Positions 45,445-53,712 of a DNA stretch of 64,000 bases are shown here, piece after piece. Each line of letters begins with the position of its first letter. Positions within the stretch are counted from its first letter, which is position 1. This stretch comes from Melghirimyces thermohalophilus (GTDB lineage: Bacteria; Bacillota; Bacilli; Thermoactinomycetales; DSM-45169), in contig NZ_FMZA01000006.1 of assembly GCF_900102685.1 (NCBI RefSeq), forward strand, positions 1 to 64,000, given 5' to 3'. Made by a program: the position numbers and the translations under genes. The notes under the pieces were generated by a model. It made no database searches. It was not told the DNA's origin and saw nothing but the letters and a program-made list of their open reading frames with translations.

Positions 45445-45549
45445 ATGTGGTTGAAAGGTTTTGGACTTTTTCTTTGTTTGTTGCTGTTAACCATGTGTAC
45501 TCATGTGCCGAAGGTGTATGGATCCCCGGATACGCTTCTGTTCCTGTGA
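45445..45549 (+). CDS. possible 34-residue hydrophobic peptide
   Basis: The frame from ATG 45445 has GAGGTGG 4 nt upstream. It encodes MWLKGFGLFLCLLLLTMC, then a short polar tail. It looks like a tiny membrane or secreted peptide with two Cys. Nothing else supports it, and no family is recognised. Confidence 0.3.
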   Translation: MWLKGFGLFLCLLLLTMCTHVPKVYGSPDTLLFL

Positions 45550-45589
45550 GGTCGTCAGCAAATAACCCCCACCGAGGGGGGATGCAGAC

Positions 45590-46540
45590 TTACTCCCGGT
45601 CCTGATCCGAGGGATCAAAGCCTGGGGAAGCTTCATATTCGGCGGGGTCTTGCGAATAGGTAGCGGCTACTTCCTGCATGGCCATCGATGCTGTCTCCCA
45701 AGCATCCCACTCGTGGAGGGGAGGTACCCGGAAGTCTTCAGAGGCGGCCAGGTTGCGTGCCCGACGGGCTTCCCGTTCCAGACGGAAAGCGAGCTGGTTG
45801 AAACGGGCGCGGATATTCTGCTCCATAGAGCCGTTGGCTTGTTGTCGGCAGTAGTTTAAACAGTTGGGACACATCATCCATTTCAAGCTGCCTTCCACGT
45901 AGATATCAGCAAAGATGGCACCGGGGTAAAAATGGTCGTCGATTTCGCAAAAGTCACAAAACAATTCATTTTTTCCGGTCATAAAGCCCAGTTTGACGCT
46001 GACTTGACGGTCGACTTTCTCTTGCCGGACCTCGTCTCTCTTTTTCTCGTCAATCATTTGGAAAAATTGACCGATCCACTCCTTGAAGCGGAGCCGGGAG
46101 AGGGGCTTTTTCATCTTTTCCAGTTGAGCCGTCGCTTTTTCAAAGGCTTCTTTCCAGCGTTCCCCGATCTCGGATCCCCCGTCGTCTTCTTGCCGATGCT
46201 CCTGGTGGTGAATGGGGATCACGTCTCCCTTTGTCTCCTCTTCCGCAGTCGCTTCCACATGTGGAGGGTTTTCTGGGTCCGTCTCCCGAAGGATCTCCTT
46301 CCCCTCTCCATCCTGGGGGACAGCCTCCTTTTCGAGCAAATCCCGTGCTTGATCTAGCTCCTCCTCTCGAATCCAGAAAACCCCGTCCTGTTCCATCCCT
46401 TGCAGCTGTTCAGTCAGAACCAGGTCTTGCACCCTTTTCATCGGAACGCCGAACCGCTCGGCAACATCATCCACCGTGTACCAGCGCTCCCTTGGGTCCA
46501 CTGGGGTGACACGATTTTCATCCATATGGGAAAACGGCAT
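45590..46540 (-). CDS. unknown protein with excisionase-type HTH and a zinc ribbon
   Basis: The 316-residue soluble protein has three parts. Residues ~18-60 resemble a MerR/excisionase winged HTH (WYTVDDVAERFGVPMKRVQD). A Glu-rich linker runs to ~150. A conserved-looking domain holds KEWIGQFFQMIDEKKRDE (~165) and two CxxC pairs, LFCDFCEIDDHF (~205) and MMCPNCLNYCRQQ (~235), which should bind one zinc. I know no family with this layout. It may be a DNA-binding regulator or checkpoint protein. It is divergent from the vanY-like gene. The ATG at 46540 has GGGGG upstream. Confidence 0.65.
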   Translation of the reverse strand: MPFSHMDENRVTPVDPRERWYTVDDVAERFGVPMKRVQDLVLTEQLQGMEQDGVFWIREEELDQARDLLEKEAVPQDGEGKEILRETDPENPPHVEATAEEETKGDVIPIHHQEHRQEDDGGSEIGERWKEAFEKATAQLEKMKKPLSRLRFKEWIGQFFQMIDEKKRDEVRQEKVDRQVSVKLGFMTGKNELFCDFCEIDDHFYPGAIFADIYVEGSLKWMMCPNCLNYCRQQANGSMEQNIRARFNQLAFRLEREARRARNLAASEDFRVPPLHEWDAWETASMAMQEVAATYSQDPAEYEASPGFDPSDQDRE

Positions 46541-46711
46541 CCTATGGCCCCCTTTTTGGCTGAGTCGATTCGTATTGAGTACTCTTTCTCATAAGGAACC
46601 TATTTTCCTCCCTCTATTACAAAAATAGACAAAAGGTCAGCCTCCTCGACAAACCCGGTGCATCTTCCGGAGCAAATGATTTTTGAAATAGAAAACCCAA
46701 AATTTCACTGC

Positions 46712-46717
46712 TATAAT
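46712..46717 (+). promoter_or_regulatory. probable -10 element of the VanY-like gene
   Basis: TATAAT at 46712-46717 is a perfect -10 hexamer, 61 nt upstream of the gene. The hexamer 17 nt before it (TAGAAA) is a poor -35 match, so activation or another sigma factor is possible. Confidence 0.45.
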
Positions 46718-46777
46718 GAAAAAGCAAAACAGGAATAGAAATCGGATGTTATCTAGTCCCGCCAAAAGGAGGAGGCC

Positions 46778-47998
46778 ATGGGACATCGCCATTTCGCGGC
46801 TGGATTGCTTCTGATCGGACTGTTGCTGATGACGGCAGCCTGTTCAGGGGAGGAGGGAAAGCAAAAAGTGAGAGCGATGGACCCCTTTCAACAGGAGCAG
46901 GAAGAACAACCTCAGGATACCGGTGTGGAGTTGGAAACTTTTGTCCAAAGGATGAGTGCGGTATTGCCAGATGATGTTGACCTCGATCCTCAAGGGAATC
47001 AATATTCGGACATGAACGAGGGACGTGCGGTGTTGGATGCTCCACTTGGTGAAAAAGGACATTTTTACGCGGTAGTGGATCAGAAAAGTCATCATCTGGT
47101 AGAACTCAAAATCTCCTGCCGCGGATCCGTCGTTCCCTCTTGGGGAAAGGGCGTTCTTCGTGCTTTTCACCCGGATCGATCGGATCGGGAAATGGAAGGG
47201 GAAGTAAACCGTTTGTTCCCGGAAGATGGCGGGAATAACAGGGTTCATCACCGCTTGGGCCACATGAAGTATGTGGTGCATCGGTCGGCAGAGGGCTGGG
47301 CGCTGGTGGCCCGACCTCAGGGTTTGGCTCAGTCGGTACTGGATCTTGCGCTTCACCCCGAGGCGGAAGGGGATCCTTCCGGGAGGAAAGCTGATACCGG
47401 TGACGGCGGGGGGACAGTGGTATCCAATCCCGCGTCATTCACCGTTTTGGTCAATAAGTCCCATTCATTGCCTCCGGATTATGTTCCCCCGGACTTGGTG
47501 ATTCCCCAGGTTCGTTTCTCCTTCAATGGATACTCACCGAAGAAAAACATGCGGCGCGAAGCGGCACAGGCTTTGGAACGCCTATTTGCGGCGGCGGATG
47601 ATCGAGGTTTCAGGCTGTTTGCCCAATCCGGCTACCGCTCATACCAACGACAGCAGGCGATTTTTGCCTTAAAAGCCGACCAAGTAGGGAAGAAACGGGC
47701 CAACCAGGTGAGTGCTCGTCCCGGTCAAAGCGAACATCAGACTGGGCTCAGTATGGATATCACCAGCCAGTCGGTGGCCTTTCAATTGGTGGAGTCTTTC
47801 GGTCAAACTCCCGAAGGACGTTGGGTGGCGGAAAATGCTCATCGGTTCGGATTTATCATCCGTTACCCCAAAGGGAAGGAACAGGTGACCCGGTATCAAT
47901 ATGAACCTTGGCACCTCCGTTATGTCGGGGTTTCCGCCGCCGGCGAGATGTACCGCAAACAGCAGACGTTGGAAGAGTATCTGGGCAAGCGGGACTGA
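46778..47998 (+). CDS. VanY-like D-Ala-D-Ala carboxypeptidase lipoprotein (M15B)
   Basis: The 406-residue protein has a signal peptide and lipobox LMTAACSG (Cys 22), so it is anchored outside the membrane. An N-terminal ~200-residue domain of unknown type precedes the peptidase M15B domain (~240-400). There the zinc and catalytic residues are in RPGQSEHQTGLSMDI (His, Asp; ~315) and YEPWHLRYVG (Glu, His; ~380). It would trim the terminal D-Ala of wall stem peptides. The ATG at 46778 has AAGGAGGAGG upstream. Confidence 0.92.
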   Translation: MGHRHFAAGLLLIGLLLMTAACSGEEGKQKVRAMDPFQQEQEEQPQDTGVELETFVQRMSAVLPDDVDLDPQGNQYSDMNEGRAVLDAPLGEKGHFYAVVDQKSHHLVELKISCRGSVVPSWGKGVLRAFHPDRSDREMEGEVNRLFPEDGGNNRVHHRLGHMKYVVHRSAEGWALVARPQGLAQSVLDLALHPEAEGDPSGRKADTGDGGGTVVSNPASFTVLVNKSHSLPPDYVPPDLVIPQVRFSFNGYSPKKNMRREAAQALERLFAAADDRGFRLFAQSGYRSYQRQQAIFALKADQVGKKRANQVSARPGQSEHQTGLSMDITSQSVAFQLVESFGQTPEGRWVAENAHRFGFIIRYPKGKEQVTRYQYEPWHLRYVGVSAAGEMYRKQQTLEEYLGKRD

Positions 47999-48188
47999 TC
48001 CGTTCCGCGGCGAGCTTTTGTTGATGAACGAGAACTCCATGTTCTATTTATCCGTTGGAAAGGATGATACAGATAAAAGCGGGAGAAAGATGTGTGTTTG
48101 ACGAAATCTTGTTTGACAGGGAGGACTTTCTAAAACGGGGAAGGCGTCTAAGGCGAGCCCCATCAAGAATCGCGGGGAGGAGGGTGAC

Positions 48189-48281
48189 TTGGGGATCCAC
48201 CATCCTCTGATGATTGATTGGATTTCGAAGCAACAACCGAAAGAATACCAGTCCGAAATCGAGGAAGGGTTCGGAAGATGA
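48189..48281 (+). CDS. possible 30-residue small protein
   Basis: A TTG at 48189 has GGAGGAGGG 4-8 nt upstream and opens a frame encoding MGIHHPLMIDWISKQQ, then a Glu/Lys-rich tail, stopping at 48281. The composition is protein-like. It is isolated, with a terminator-like hairpin 47 nt later. No family is recognised. Confidence 0.35.
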   Translation: MGIHHPLMIDWISKQQPKEYQSEIEEGFGR

Positions 48282-48327
48282 CGGAAGCATGTGCGAGATG
48301 ACTCCATATCGGAGTGTGGTTAAACAT

Positions 48328-48372
48328 GCGGGCTCCGAGGGAACATCCCCGGAGTCCGTGGTTTGTTTTTGC
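48328..48372 (+). terminator. hairpin with T-rich tail
   Basis: GGGCTCCG with GGG pairs with CCC and CGGAGTCC (one G-T pair), followed by TGGTTTGTTTTT. It could end the small transcript from about 48180, or act as an attenuator for the next gene at 48456. Confidence 0.55.
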
Positions 48373-48455
48373 TGGCTGCGGGTAAGAAACAGGTACGGAC
48401 TCAAGGCCGGATCGGTCTTTTTATTTTGCACCGGGTTAAAGGGGGGCGCACCAGG

Positions 48456-48917
48456 ATGATCGGACTACCAAAGATCCCGTCCAAAAAGGATGTGTTTGTG
48501 GTCAAACGAGCCCAGGAGAAGGAGTCGGGCCATCCCTTTGTAGCCAAATTAAAATTTGAAGATCGGAACCTCCGCTTTGAAATGTGTCTGACCGCGGAAG
48601 AGGCGGATATCTACCAAAACGCCCAGTCTACATACGAAAAAATCAAAGAATCTCACCCCGATCCGGCGGAAGTAAAACATTGGAAAGAACAGAAGTTTAT
48701 CAGCTTGCACGAACATTTTGGGGAGAAGATCCGCCGTTACAGCAGCATGGCCCAATACGATCCCGCTTTGAGACAATCTGCGGTGGAAACTTGTCAATTG
48801 CAGATCCAATTTGCACCGGTGGCTAAAAACTCGTTTAAGAATGATCCCTATACCGATGAACTTCCGGAACACATGGGGTTACAGCTGTTTGATCCAATGG
48901 ATGGAAGAAGAAGGTAA
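48456..48917 (+). CDS. unknown protein, N-terminal part before a frameshift
   Basis: The frame from ATG 48456 (AAAGGGGGG upstream) gives 153 residues: an N-terminal basic part (PKIPSKKDVFVVKRAQ), a beta-rich segment (FVAKLKFEDRNLRFEMCL), then helices. The last residues after LPEHMG (~140) are a frameshift product. Removing one G from the GGGG at 48875-48878 would join the chain to an open, protein-like frame that runs to 49038 and would make ~193 residues. I do not recognise the family. It is either a pseudogene, a strain-specific shift or a sequencing error. Confidence 0.6.
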   Translation: MIGLPKIPSKKDVFVVKRAQEKESGHPFVAKLKFEDRNLRFEMCLTAEEADIYQNAQSTYEKIKESHPDPAEVKHWKEQKFISLHEHFGEKIRRYSSMAQYDPALRQSAVETCQLQIQFAPVAKNSFKNDPYTDELPEHMGLQLFDPMDGRRR

Positions 48918-49038
48918 GTTTGGTGAGGCCCTCTACCTGACCCGCTTAGCACGGGATGAAGGCTGGCGTGGAAATTGGAAGGAAATTGAAGAGCGCCTCC
49001 GCAGGAAGATGGATGGATCCTTCATCGAATCGGATTGA
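48879..49038 (+). pseudogene. out-of-frame C-terminal part of the 48456 gene
   Basis: Read one base off from the gene above, this stretch continues HMG with YSCLIQWMEEEGKFGEALYL, then ARDEGWRGNWKEIEERLRRK. This is a helix pair of the type found at the C-terminal end of small Firmicute proteins. The stop at 49038 comes 3 nt before a good terminator, which supports it being the original gene end. Confidence 0.6.
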
Positions 49039-49041
49039 GCC

Positions 49042-49069
49042 GTTCCCGAGTATGGTCGGGAACTTTTTT
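49042..49069 (+). terminator. rho-independent terminator
   Basis: GTTCCCGA pairs with TCGGGAAC across six bases, then six T. Confidence 0.88.
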
Positions 49070-49165
49070 ATGGGTGATACCTGGTTGGGATTCCTCTGTT
49101 CCTCTGGTAAAGTAAAAAAGGATATAATTGATTTTTTCACGGAGGACCAATGGGGAGGCGAGAAC

Positions 49166-50356
49166 ATGTACAATACCATTCTGTTTGATGTAGATGGCGT
49201 TTTACTGAGCGAAAAGCGCTGTTTTGATTCCACCTGTCTATCTGTGTGGGAGCTTTTATACAGTCCTCAAGCTCTGGGACTTGCCGGGGATCGATTCGAT
49301 CCGGAACCGGATGATGAGACGATCGAACGGGTTCGTCAAGAGATATTTGATCAGGAACAGATCCTTCATTGGCTCAAAGCTAACGGAGTCAACTCCAACT
49401 GGGATATGGTGAGTCTCCTCTTCGGGTTCCAACTCCAGGAGCTGTTAAAAGAACAGATGAAGAAGCGTCCGGAGTGGGTGACTGCGGTGCTGAAAAAACC
49501 CGTGGACCGAAAAGCCCTGCAGCGGATCGGTGATATGATCCGGGACGAAGAACCGGCCTTTACCCCCCGTTTCGGGGAATTGAGGGAACGGCTCAAGGAT
49601 GCATCTGCGGACGGGGGGGATCTGTCGGGGCAAGTCAACCGTTTAGCCGAAGAATGGTCCGGGGTACGGACTGATGTATTTACCCACGGCGGTCCCTTGT
49701 GGCAACTGGGCCGGGAAGTGTACCAGGAATGGTATTTGGGCCGGGAACGGTTTGAAAGCCAGGAGAAAAAGGCGGCCGTTCATCCGGAAAAGAAAGGTTT
49801 CTTGGAACAGGAGATCCCCTTGGTTGAACCGGAAGCCATCGGGTCGATGCTGAAAGAGCTGGCCAAACACGGGATCACCCTCGGTATCGGCACGGGACGG
49901 CCGGCATTGGAAACGGAGGTGCCCCTGACTGCCCTGGGGCTCTGGGACCTCTTCCATACCGATCGGATCGCGACGGCGAGTGACGTGCGGGCTGCGGAAA
50001 AGATTTACCCGGATCAGGCTCCCCTTGGCAAGCCGCATCCCTTTACCTATTTGAAAGCTTATTTTGGACGGGGGAGCTCCGATACGAAAAGTGTGGCGGC
50101 ACGCCTTCCGCTTACCGGTGGGGACCGGATTCTCATCGTCGGGGACTCTGTGGCGGATCTGATGGCTGCCCGGCGGATGGGGTGCCGGTTTGCCGCCGTA
50201 CTCACCGGCCCCACCGGTCAAGAGGCGCGTGGGAAATTTGAAGAGCTGGAAGCGGACTATATTTTGGACGACGTCACCGAGGTTCTTCCCCTGATCGAGC
50301 GGCTGGTGGCAGAAGAAACGGCTGAAACCGAAGAAAAGGTGGACGAAGCCAACTGA
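49166..50356 (+). CDS. HAD superfamily hydrolase
   Basis: The 396-residue protein has the HAD core with an unusually large cap. Motif I is LFDVDGVLLSEK (nucleophile Asp, ~8). The cap runs ~20-230. Motif II is GIGTGRPALETEV (~250), the Lys region is PLGKPHPFTYLKAYFG (~295), and motif IV is ILIVGDSVADLMAARRMGC (~330). It is probably a phosphatase of unknown substrate. The ATG at 49166 has GGGGAGG upstream. The acidic C-terminal tail (ETAETEEKVDEAN) is unremarkable. Confidence 0.88.
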   Translation: MYNTILFDVDGVLLSEKRCFDSTCLSVWELLYSPQALGLAGDRFDPEPDDETIERVRQEIFDQEQILHWLKANGVNSNWDMVSLLFGFQLQELLKEQMKKRPEWVTAVLKKPVDRKALQRIGDMIRDEEPAFTPRFGELRERLKDASADGGDLSGQVNRLAEEWSGVRTDVFTHGGPLWQLGREVYQEWYLGRERFESQEKKAAVHPEKKGFLEQEIPLVEPEAIGSMLKELAKHGITLGIGTGRPALETEVPLTALGLWDLFHTDRIATASDVRAAEKIYPDQAPLGKPHPFTYLKAYFGRGSSDTKSVAARLPLTGGDRILIVGDSVADLMAARRMGCRFAAVLTGPTGQEARGKFEELEADYILDDVTEVLPLIERLVAEETAETEEKVDEAN

Positions 50357-50387
50357 AGAAGCTTCTCCGGGTGCGGGTTCCTTGACA

Positions 50388-50416
50388 TTGATAATATCCG
50401 GTGTTTTTTGCATAAT
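50388..50416 (+). promoter_or_regulatory. probable sodA promoter
   Basis: TTGATA (50388-50393) and CATAAT (50411-50416), separated by 17 nt, lie ~90 nt upstream of sodA. A second TTGACA starts 6 nt earlier but has poor spacing. Confidence 0.5.
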
Positions 50417-50503
50417 AGAAACGGGTAAAGGTATAGATGAAAGGCGTTGTACGGTTTTCGCACCCGCCTTTATTCCCAAAGACTACATATAGGAGGTATA
50501 CAC

Positions 50504-51121
50504 ATGGCAAAACACGAACTGCCGCAACTGCCGTATTCCGCTGATGCGCTGGAACCTCATATCGATGCGCAAACTATGGAAATCCATCACGGTCGTCACC
50601 ACAAAACCTATGTGGATAAGCTGAACGCGGCTCTGGAAGGGCAAACGGCGCTGCAGGAAAAATCGATCGAGGACCTGCTCAAAAATATCGATCAAGTTCC
50701 GGAAAGCATTCGCACCGCTGTTCGCAATAACGGGGGTGGACATGCTAACCATACCTTGTTCTGGCAAATCATGAGCCCCAACGGCGGTGGCCGGCCGGAA
50801 GGCGAACTGGGCAAAGCGATCGATGAAACCTTTGGCAGCTTCGAAAAGTTCCAAGAAGAGTTTACCAATACCGCCGTCGGCCGTTTTGGCAGTGGCTGGG
50901 CTTGGCTGATCGTGAAAAATGACGGCTCTTTGGCTGTCATCAACACCCTCAACCAGGACAGCCCTTATATGGAAGGGCATACCCCGATCCTGGGCCTCGA
51001 TGTGTGGGAGCACGCGTACTACCTGAAGTACCAAAACAAGCGTCCCGACTATATCAAAGCCTGGTGGAACGTGGTCAACTGGGAAGAGGTCAACAAACGT
51101 TACCAGGAAGCCAAAAAGTAA
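50504..51121 (+). CDS. sodA: superoxide dismutase (Mn/Fe type)
   Basis: The 205-residue enzyme converts superoxide to oxygen and peroxide. The metal ligands are the His in [12 protein letters not shown] (~27), the His in [11 protein letters not shown] (~81), and the Asp and His in [12 protein letters not shown] (~165). The length and the motif GSGWAWLIV are typical of Bacillus SodA, which uses Mn; the metal cannot be decided for certain by eye. The ATG at 50504 follows AGGAGG with 8 nt spacing. It has its own promoter and terminator. Confidence 0.97.
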   Translation: MAKHELPQLPYSADALEPHIDAQTMEIHHGRHHKTYVDKLNAALEGQTALQEKSIEDLLKNIDQVPESIRTAVRNNGGGHANHTLFWQIMSPNGGGRPEGELGKAIDETFGSFEKFQEEFTNTAVGRFGSGWAWLIVKNDGSLAVINTLNQDSPYMEGHTPILGLDVWEHAYYLKYQNKRPDYIKAWWNVVNWEEVNKRYQEAKK

Positions 51122-51136
51122 CCTCCGTTTCTCTTT

Positions 51137-51167
51137 GCGCAACGGCACAGCCGTTGCGCTTCTTATT
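51137..51167 (+). terminator. sodA terminator
   Basis: GCGCAACGGC pairs perfectly with GCCGTTGCGC across ACA, followed by a T-rich TTCTTATTT. Confidence 0.88.
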
Positions 51168-51356
51168 TGTGCGCCGTTTAAGGGTGTGGAATGGCGGATA
51201 ATGGAATCGATTCTCTTGTATGGGAAACTTTGTTTATTGATTAAATACCAGATCCTCCGTATAATCCCCTGTGTGCAATCAGCGATGCACACGGGGACGG
51301 ATTCTGTCCATCGAATCCAGTCCCGCATGATTCTGATGTGGGAGGAGGGAATTTCG

Positions 51357-52055
51357 ATGATCAAAAAATGGTTTGCCATTGGTGTGGCAGCCGTCATCGG
51401 AGTCACCGGTTCCGTGATTCCCGCAGGAGCCCAAACCGCAGAGGCGGCAGCCCCGACCACGGTCTACTATGGCAGTGAAAACGGGGACGTTTGGGATCTG
51501 CAAGCCCGTCTGAACCAACTGGGATACAAAACCGAATTGGACGGAATCTATGGTTTGGAGACCGAATCAAAAGTGATCCGTTTCCAGACCGACCATGGTC
51601 TGCGGATTGACGGGATTGCAGGACCGGAAACCTGGTCCCATTTGAAAAAACAAACAGAAGGGACCACCGGGGAAACTTCTGACGCGGCGGGCCTTTCCTT
51701 GAGCAAAAAGGACAAGACGTTGATGGCCCGCGCCGTCTATGGTGAAGCCCGCGGTGAGCCTTATAAAGGGAAGGTCGCTGTAGCGGCTGTGATTTTAAAT
51801 CGGATCCAATCGGATGAGTTTCCTGATACAGTAAGAGGGGTCATCATGGAAAGCGGCGCCTTTACTGCCGTGTCTGACGGACAAATTTGGTTGAAACCGG
51901 ACGAACAGGCTTATAAAGCTGTTCAGGATGCCATAAATGGCTGGGATCCCAGCGGAGGAGCCACTTACTACTTCAATCCCGATACGGCTACCTCTGACTG
52001 GATCTGGAGCCGAACACAGATTGACAAAATTGGGAAACACATCTTTTCCAAATAA
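51357..52055 (+). CDS. sleB: spore cortex-lytic enzyme SleB-like
   Basis: The 232-residue protein has a signal peptide (VAAVIGVTGSVIPAGA, cleavage near AQT or AEA), a peptidoglycan-binding domain (~35-95: GDVWDLQARLNQLGYKTELD, then VIRFQTDHGLRIDGIAGPET) and a SleB/CwlJ hydrolase domain. In that domain ARAVYGEARGEPYKGKVAVA (~125) carries the catalytic Glu, and WDPSGGATYYFNP lies near the end. SleB is made in the forespore and degrades cortex during germination. It is usually followed by ypeB, which is absent here. The ATG at 51357 has GGAGGGA upstream. Confidence 0.95.
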   Translation: MIKKWFAIGVAAVIGVTGSVIPAGAQTAEAAAPTTVYYGSENGDVWDLQARLNQLGYKTELDGIYGLETESKVIRFQTDHGLRIDGIAGPETWSHLKKQTEGTTGETSDAAGLSLSKKDKTLMARAVYGEARGEPYKGKVAVAAVILNRIQSDEFPDTVRGVIMESGAFTAVSDGQIWLKPDEQAYKAVQDAINGWDPSGGATYYFNPDTATSDWIWSRTQIDKIGKHIFSK

Positions 52056-52060
52056 AAATG

Positions 52061-52090
52061 GTCCGTCCTGCGGGACGGCTTTTTTCTTTT
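52061..52090 (+). terminator. sleB terminator
   Basis: GTCCGTCC pairs with GGGACGGC-type partner across TGC, followed by TTTTTTCTTTT. Confidence 0.85.
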
Positions 52091-52122
52091 GGGGAAACTA
52101 CCTTCAAAGGAGGTGGTTCATC

Positions 52123-52410
52123 ATGGCTCGCAGGCGTCGGAATCAATTGCTGGTTCCCGAAGCTCGTCAGGAGATGAAACGTCTCAAAAGCCGGATCATC
52201 AGCCAACAGTTGGGATGGCCGGTGCAAGGCGACCAACAGATGAAGGCGGAAATGGCCCGTCAGGCGGGCGTCCCCTATCAGCCCCAAGGTGACAATGGTG
52301 AGATGACCACGGCGGAAGCCGGCAAGATGGGCGGAGCGGTAGGCGGTCAGATGGTACGGGAATTGGTACAGATGGCTCAGGAGCAAATGACGCAGCGTAA
52401 GCAAAAATAA
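52123..52410 (+). CDS. alpha/beta-type small acid-soluble spore protein
   Basis: The 95-residue DNA-binding spore protein coats and protects spore DNA. Two family signatures are clear: LLVPEARQEMKRLKSRII (~8-25) and the C-terminal GKMGGAVGGQMVRELVQMAQ (~66-85). The germination protease site expected between them is not obvious. The basic start MARRRRN and longer linker make it a divergent member. AAGGAGGTGG precedes the ATG at 52123. It is a single gene with expected forespore (sigma-G) expression, although no promoter was defined. Confidence 0.93.
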   Translation: MARRRRNQLLVPEARQEMKRLKSRIISQQLGWPVQGDQQMKAEMARQAGVPYQPQGDNGEMTTAEAGKMGGAVGGQMVRELVQMAQEQMTQRKQK

Positions 52411-52492
52411 ATATTTCGTTGAAATCCGGTGAATTCTTGGCCTCATAGGGGAATCATCCGTTATCATGATGGGGAGAATGGGGGTGCAGTCA

Positions 52493-53614
52493 ATGGAACG
52501 GGTACTGCTTGTGACGATGGGCTTCGGCACCGGGCACAACGCTGCCGCCCAAGCCGTCGAGGAAGCGGTCCGCCAGCAAGGGACGATGGCCAAAACGGTG
52601 GATCTTTTGGAGATGGTCCCTGGGACTTTCCATCCTTTACTGCAATCCGGCTACAATCGGATGTTGACCCGCTTTCCGTCCTTTTATCATGTTCTTTACG
52701 ATGGAACGTCCCAATCCCGTCTCCTTCGCTCCGTCTCCCATCAGCTAATTGAAAAGATGGGCTGGATGATCCGCAAAAAACTAAATCAGCTCTTATCCAC
52801 CTTTCAACCGACCCGTCTCATCGCTACCCACCCCTTTTCCCTGTGGCTGATCCCGCCAGAGTGGAGACAGCTTCCCTCTACCGGGGTGGTAACCGATTAT
52901 GATATCCATCCCCTGTGGCTGATTCGAATGCCAGATCTCCTCTGTCTGCCTCCCGGAGTGATGGATCGAGAGGGAAGAGAGCGCCTGCGACGGCAGACGG
53001 GGAGTCAGGTGCTGGAGACGGGAATCCCTTGTGGTACCCAGTTTCAAAAATGCACCTCCCGGCAGGAAGCGCGGACCCGATTGGGGTTGGATCCTGAGAT
53101 CCCGATGTTGTTGGTAATGGGTGGCGGTCTGGGACACGGTCCCCTCTACGATATTGTCGGCGCCTTGTGTGAGATCTCTTTTCCCCTGCGCATCCAGGTG
53201 ATGACCGGGAAAAATGAGAAAATGTATCAGGAGCTGACTTCAACCCCTTGGAAAGGGGATGTGCATGTGGAGGGGTACCGGAAAGATATTCATCTGTGGC
53301 TGGATGCGGCGGATCTCCTGGTGACCAAACCAGGCGGGATGAGCATCACGGAGGCGATGTTGAAACGGGTTCCTCTCCTGTTGTTTCAGGCATTGCCGGG
53401 TCAAGAATTCGCCAATCAGCAATATCTGGTGCGACAGGGCGGTGCCTTAGCCGTGCAGCCGGATACGGTGCAGCGGCTAGTGCGATACCTCTTCGCCTAT
53501 CCCGATTTACGCCGTTGGATGGCCGATCGGTTGGGTCAATTGGCCACACCGGATGCCGCCCGCCGGATCGCAGAAGAATCGCTACAGGCGAAACCTTTTC
53601 CCTCAGCCCTTTGA
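52493..53614 (+). CDS. MGDG synthase/UgtP-like glycosyltransferase
   Basis: The 373-residue GT-B enzyme is of the diacylglycerol glucosyltransferase (UgtP) / MGDG synthase type. The N-terminal MGFGTGHNAAAQAV (~10) is the acceptor-side glycine loop. The C-terminal DLLVTKPGGMSITEAMLKRV (~280-300) and LPGQEFANQQYL hold the nucleotide-sugar site. It probably makes glycolipid anchors at the membrane surface. The donor and number of sugars are not readable. The ATG at 52493 has GGGGGTG about 6 nt upstream; earlier in-frame starts lack a site. Confidence 0.9.
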   Translation: MERVLLVTMGFGTGHNAAAQAVEEAVRQQGTMAKTVDLLEMVPGTFHPLLQSGYNRMLTRFPSFYHVLYDGTSQSRLLRSVSHQLIEKMGWMIRKKLNQLLSTFQPTRLIATHPFSLWLIPPEWRQLPSTGVVTDYDIHPLWLIRMPDLLCLPPGVMDREGRERLRRQTGSQVLETGIPCGTQFQKCTSRQEARTRLGLDPEIPMLLVMGGGLGHGPLYDIVGALCEISFPLRIQVMTGKNEKMYQELTSTPWKGDVHVEGYRKDIHLWLDAADLLVTKPGGMSITEAMLKRVPLLLFQALPGQEFANQQYLVRQGGALAVQPDTVQRLVRYLFAYPDLRRWMADRLGQLATPDAARRIAEESLQAKPFPSAL

Positions 53615-53623
53615 AACGGGTCA

Positions 53624-53653
53624 GCACCCCTCGGAGACGGGGGTGCTTTTTTT
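53624..53653 (+). terminator. rho-independent terminator
   Basis: GCACCCC pairs with GGGGTGC across nine bases, followed by seven T. Confidence 0.88.
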
Positions 53654-53712
53654 AAAAAGGCTTGCTGAAATCAATCTATCGGAATATGCTGAAAAAAGGA
53701 GGGGTGATATGG

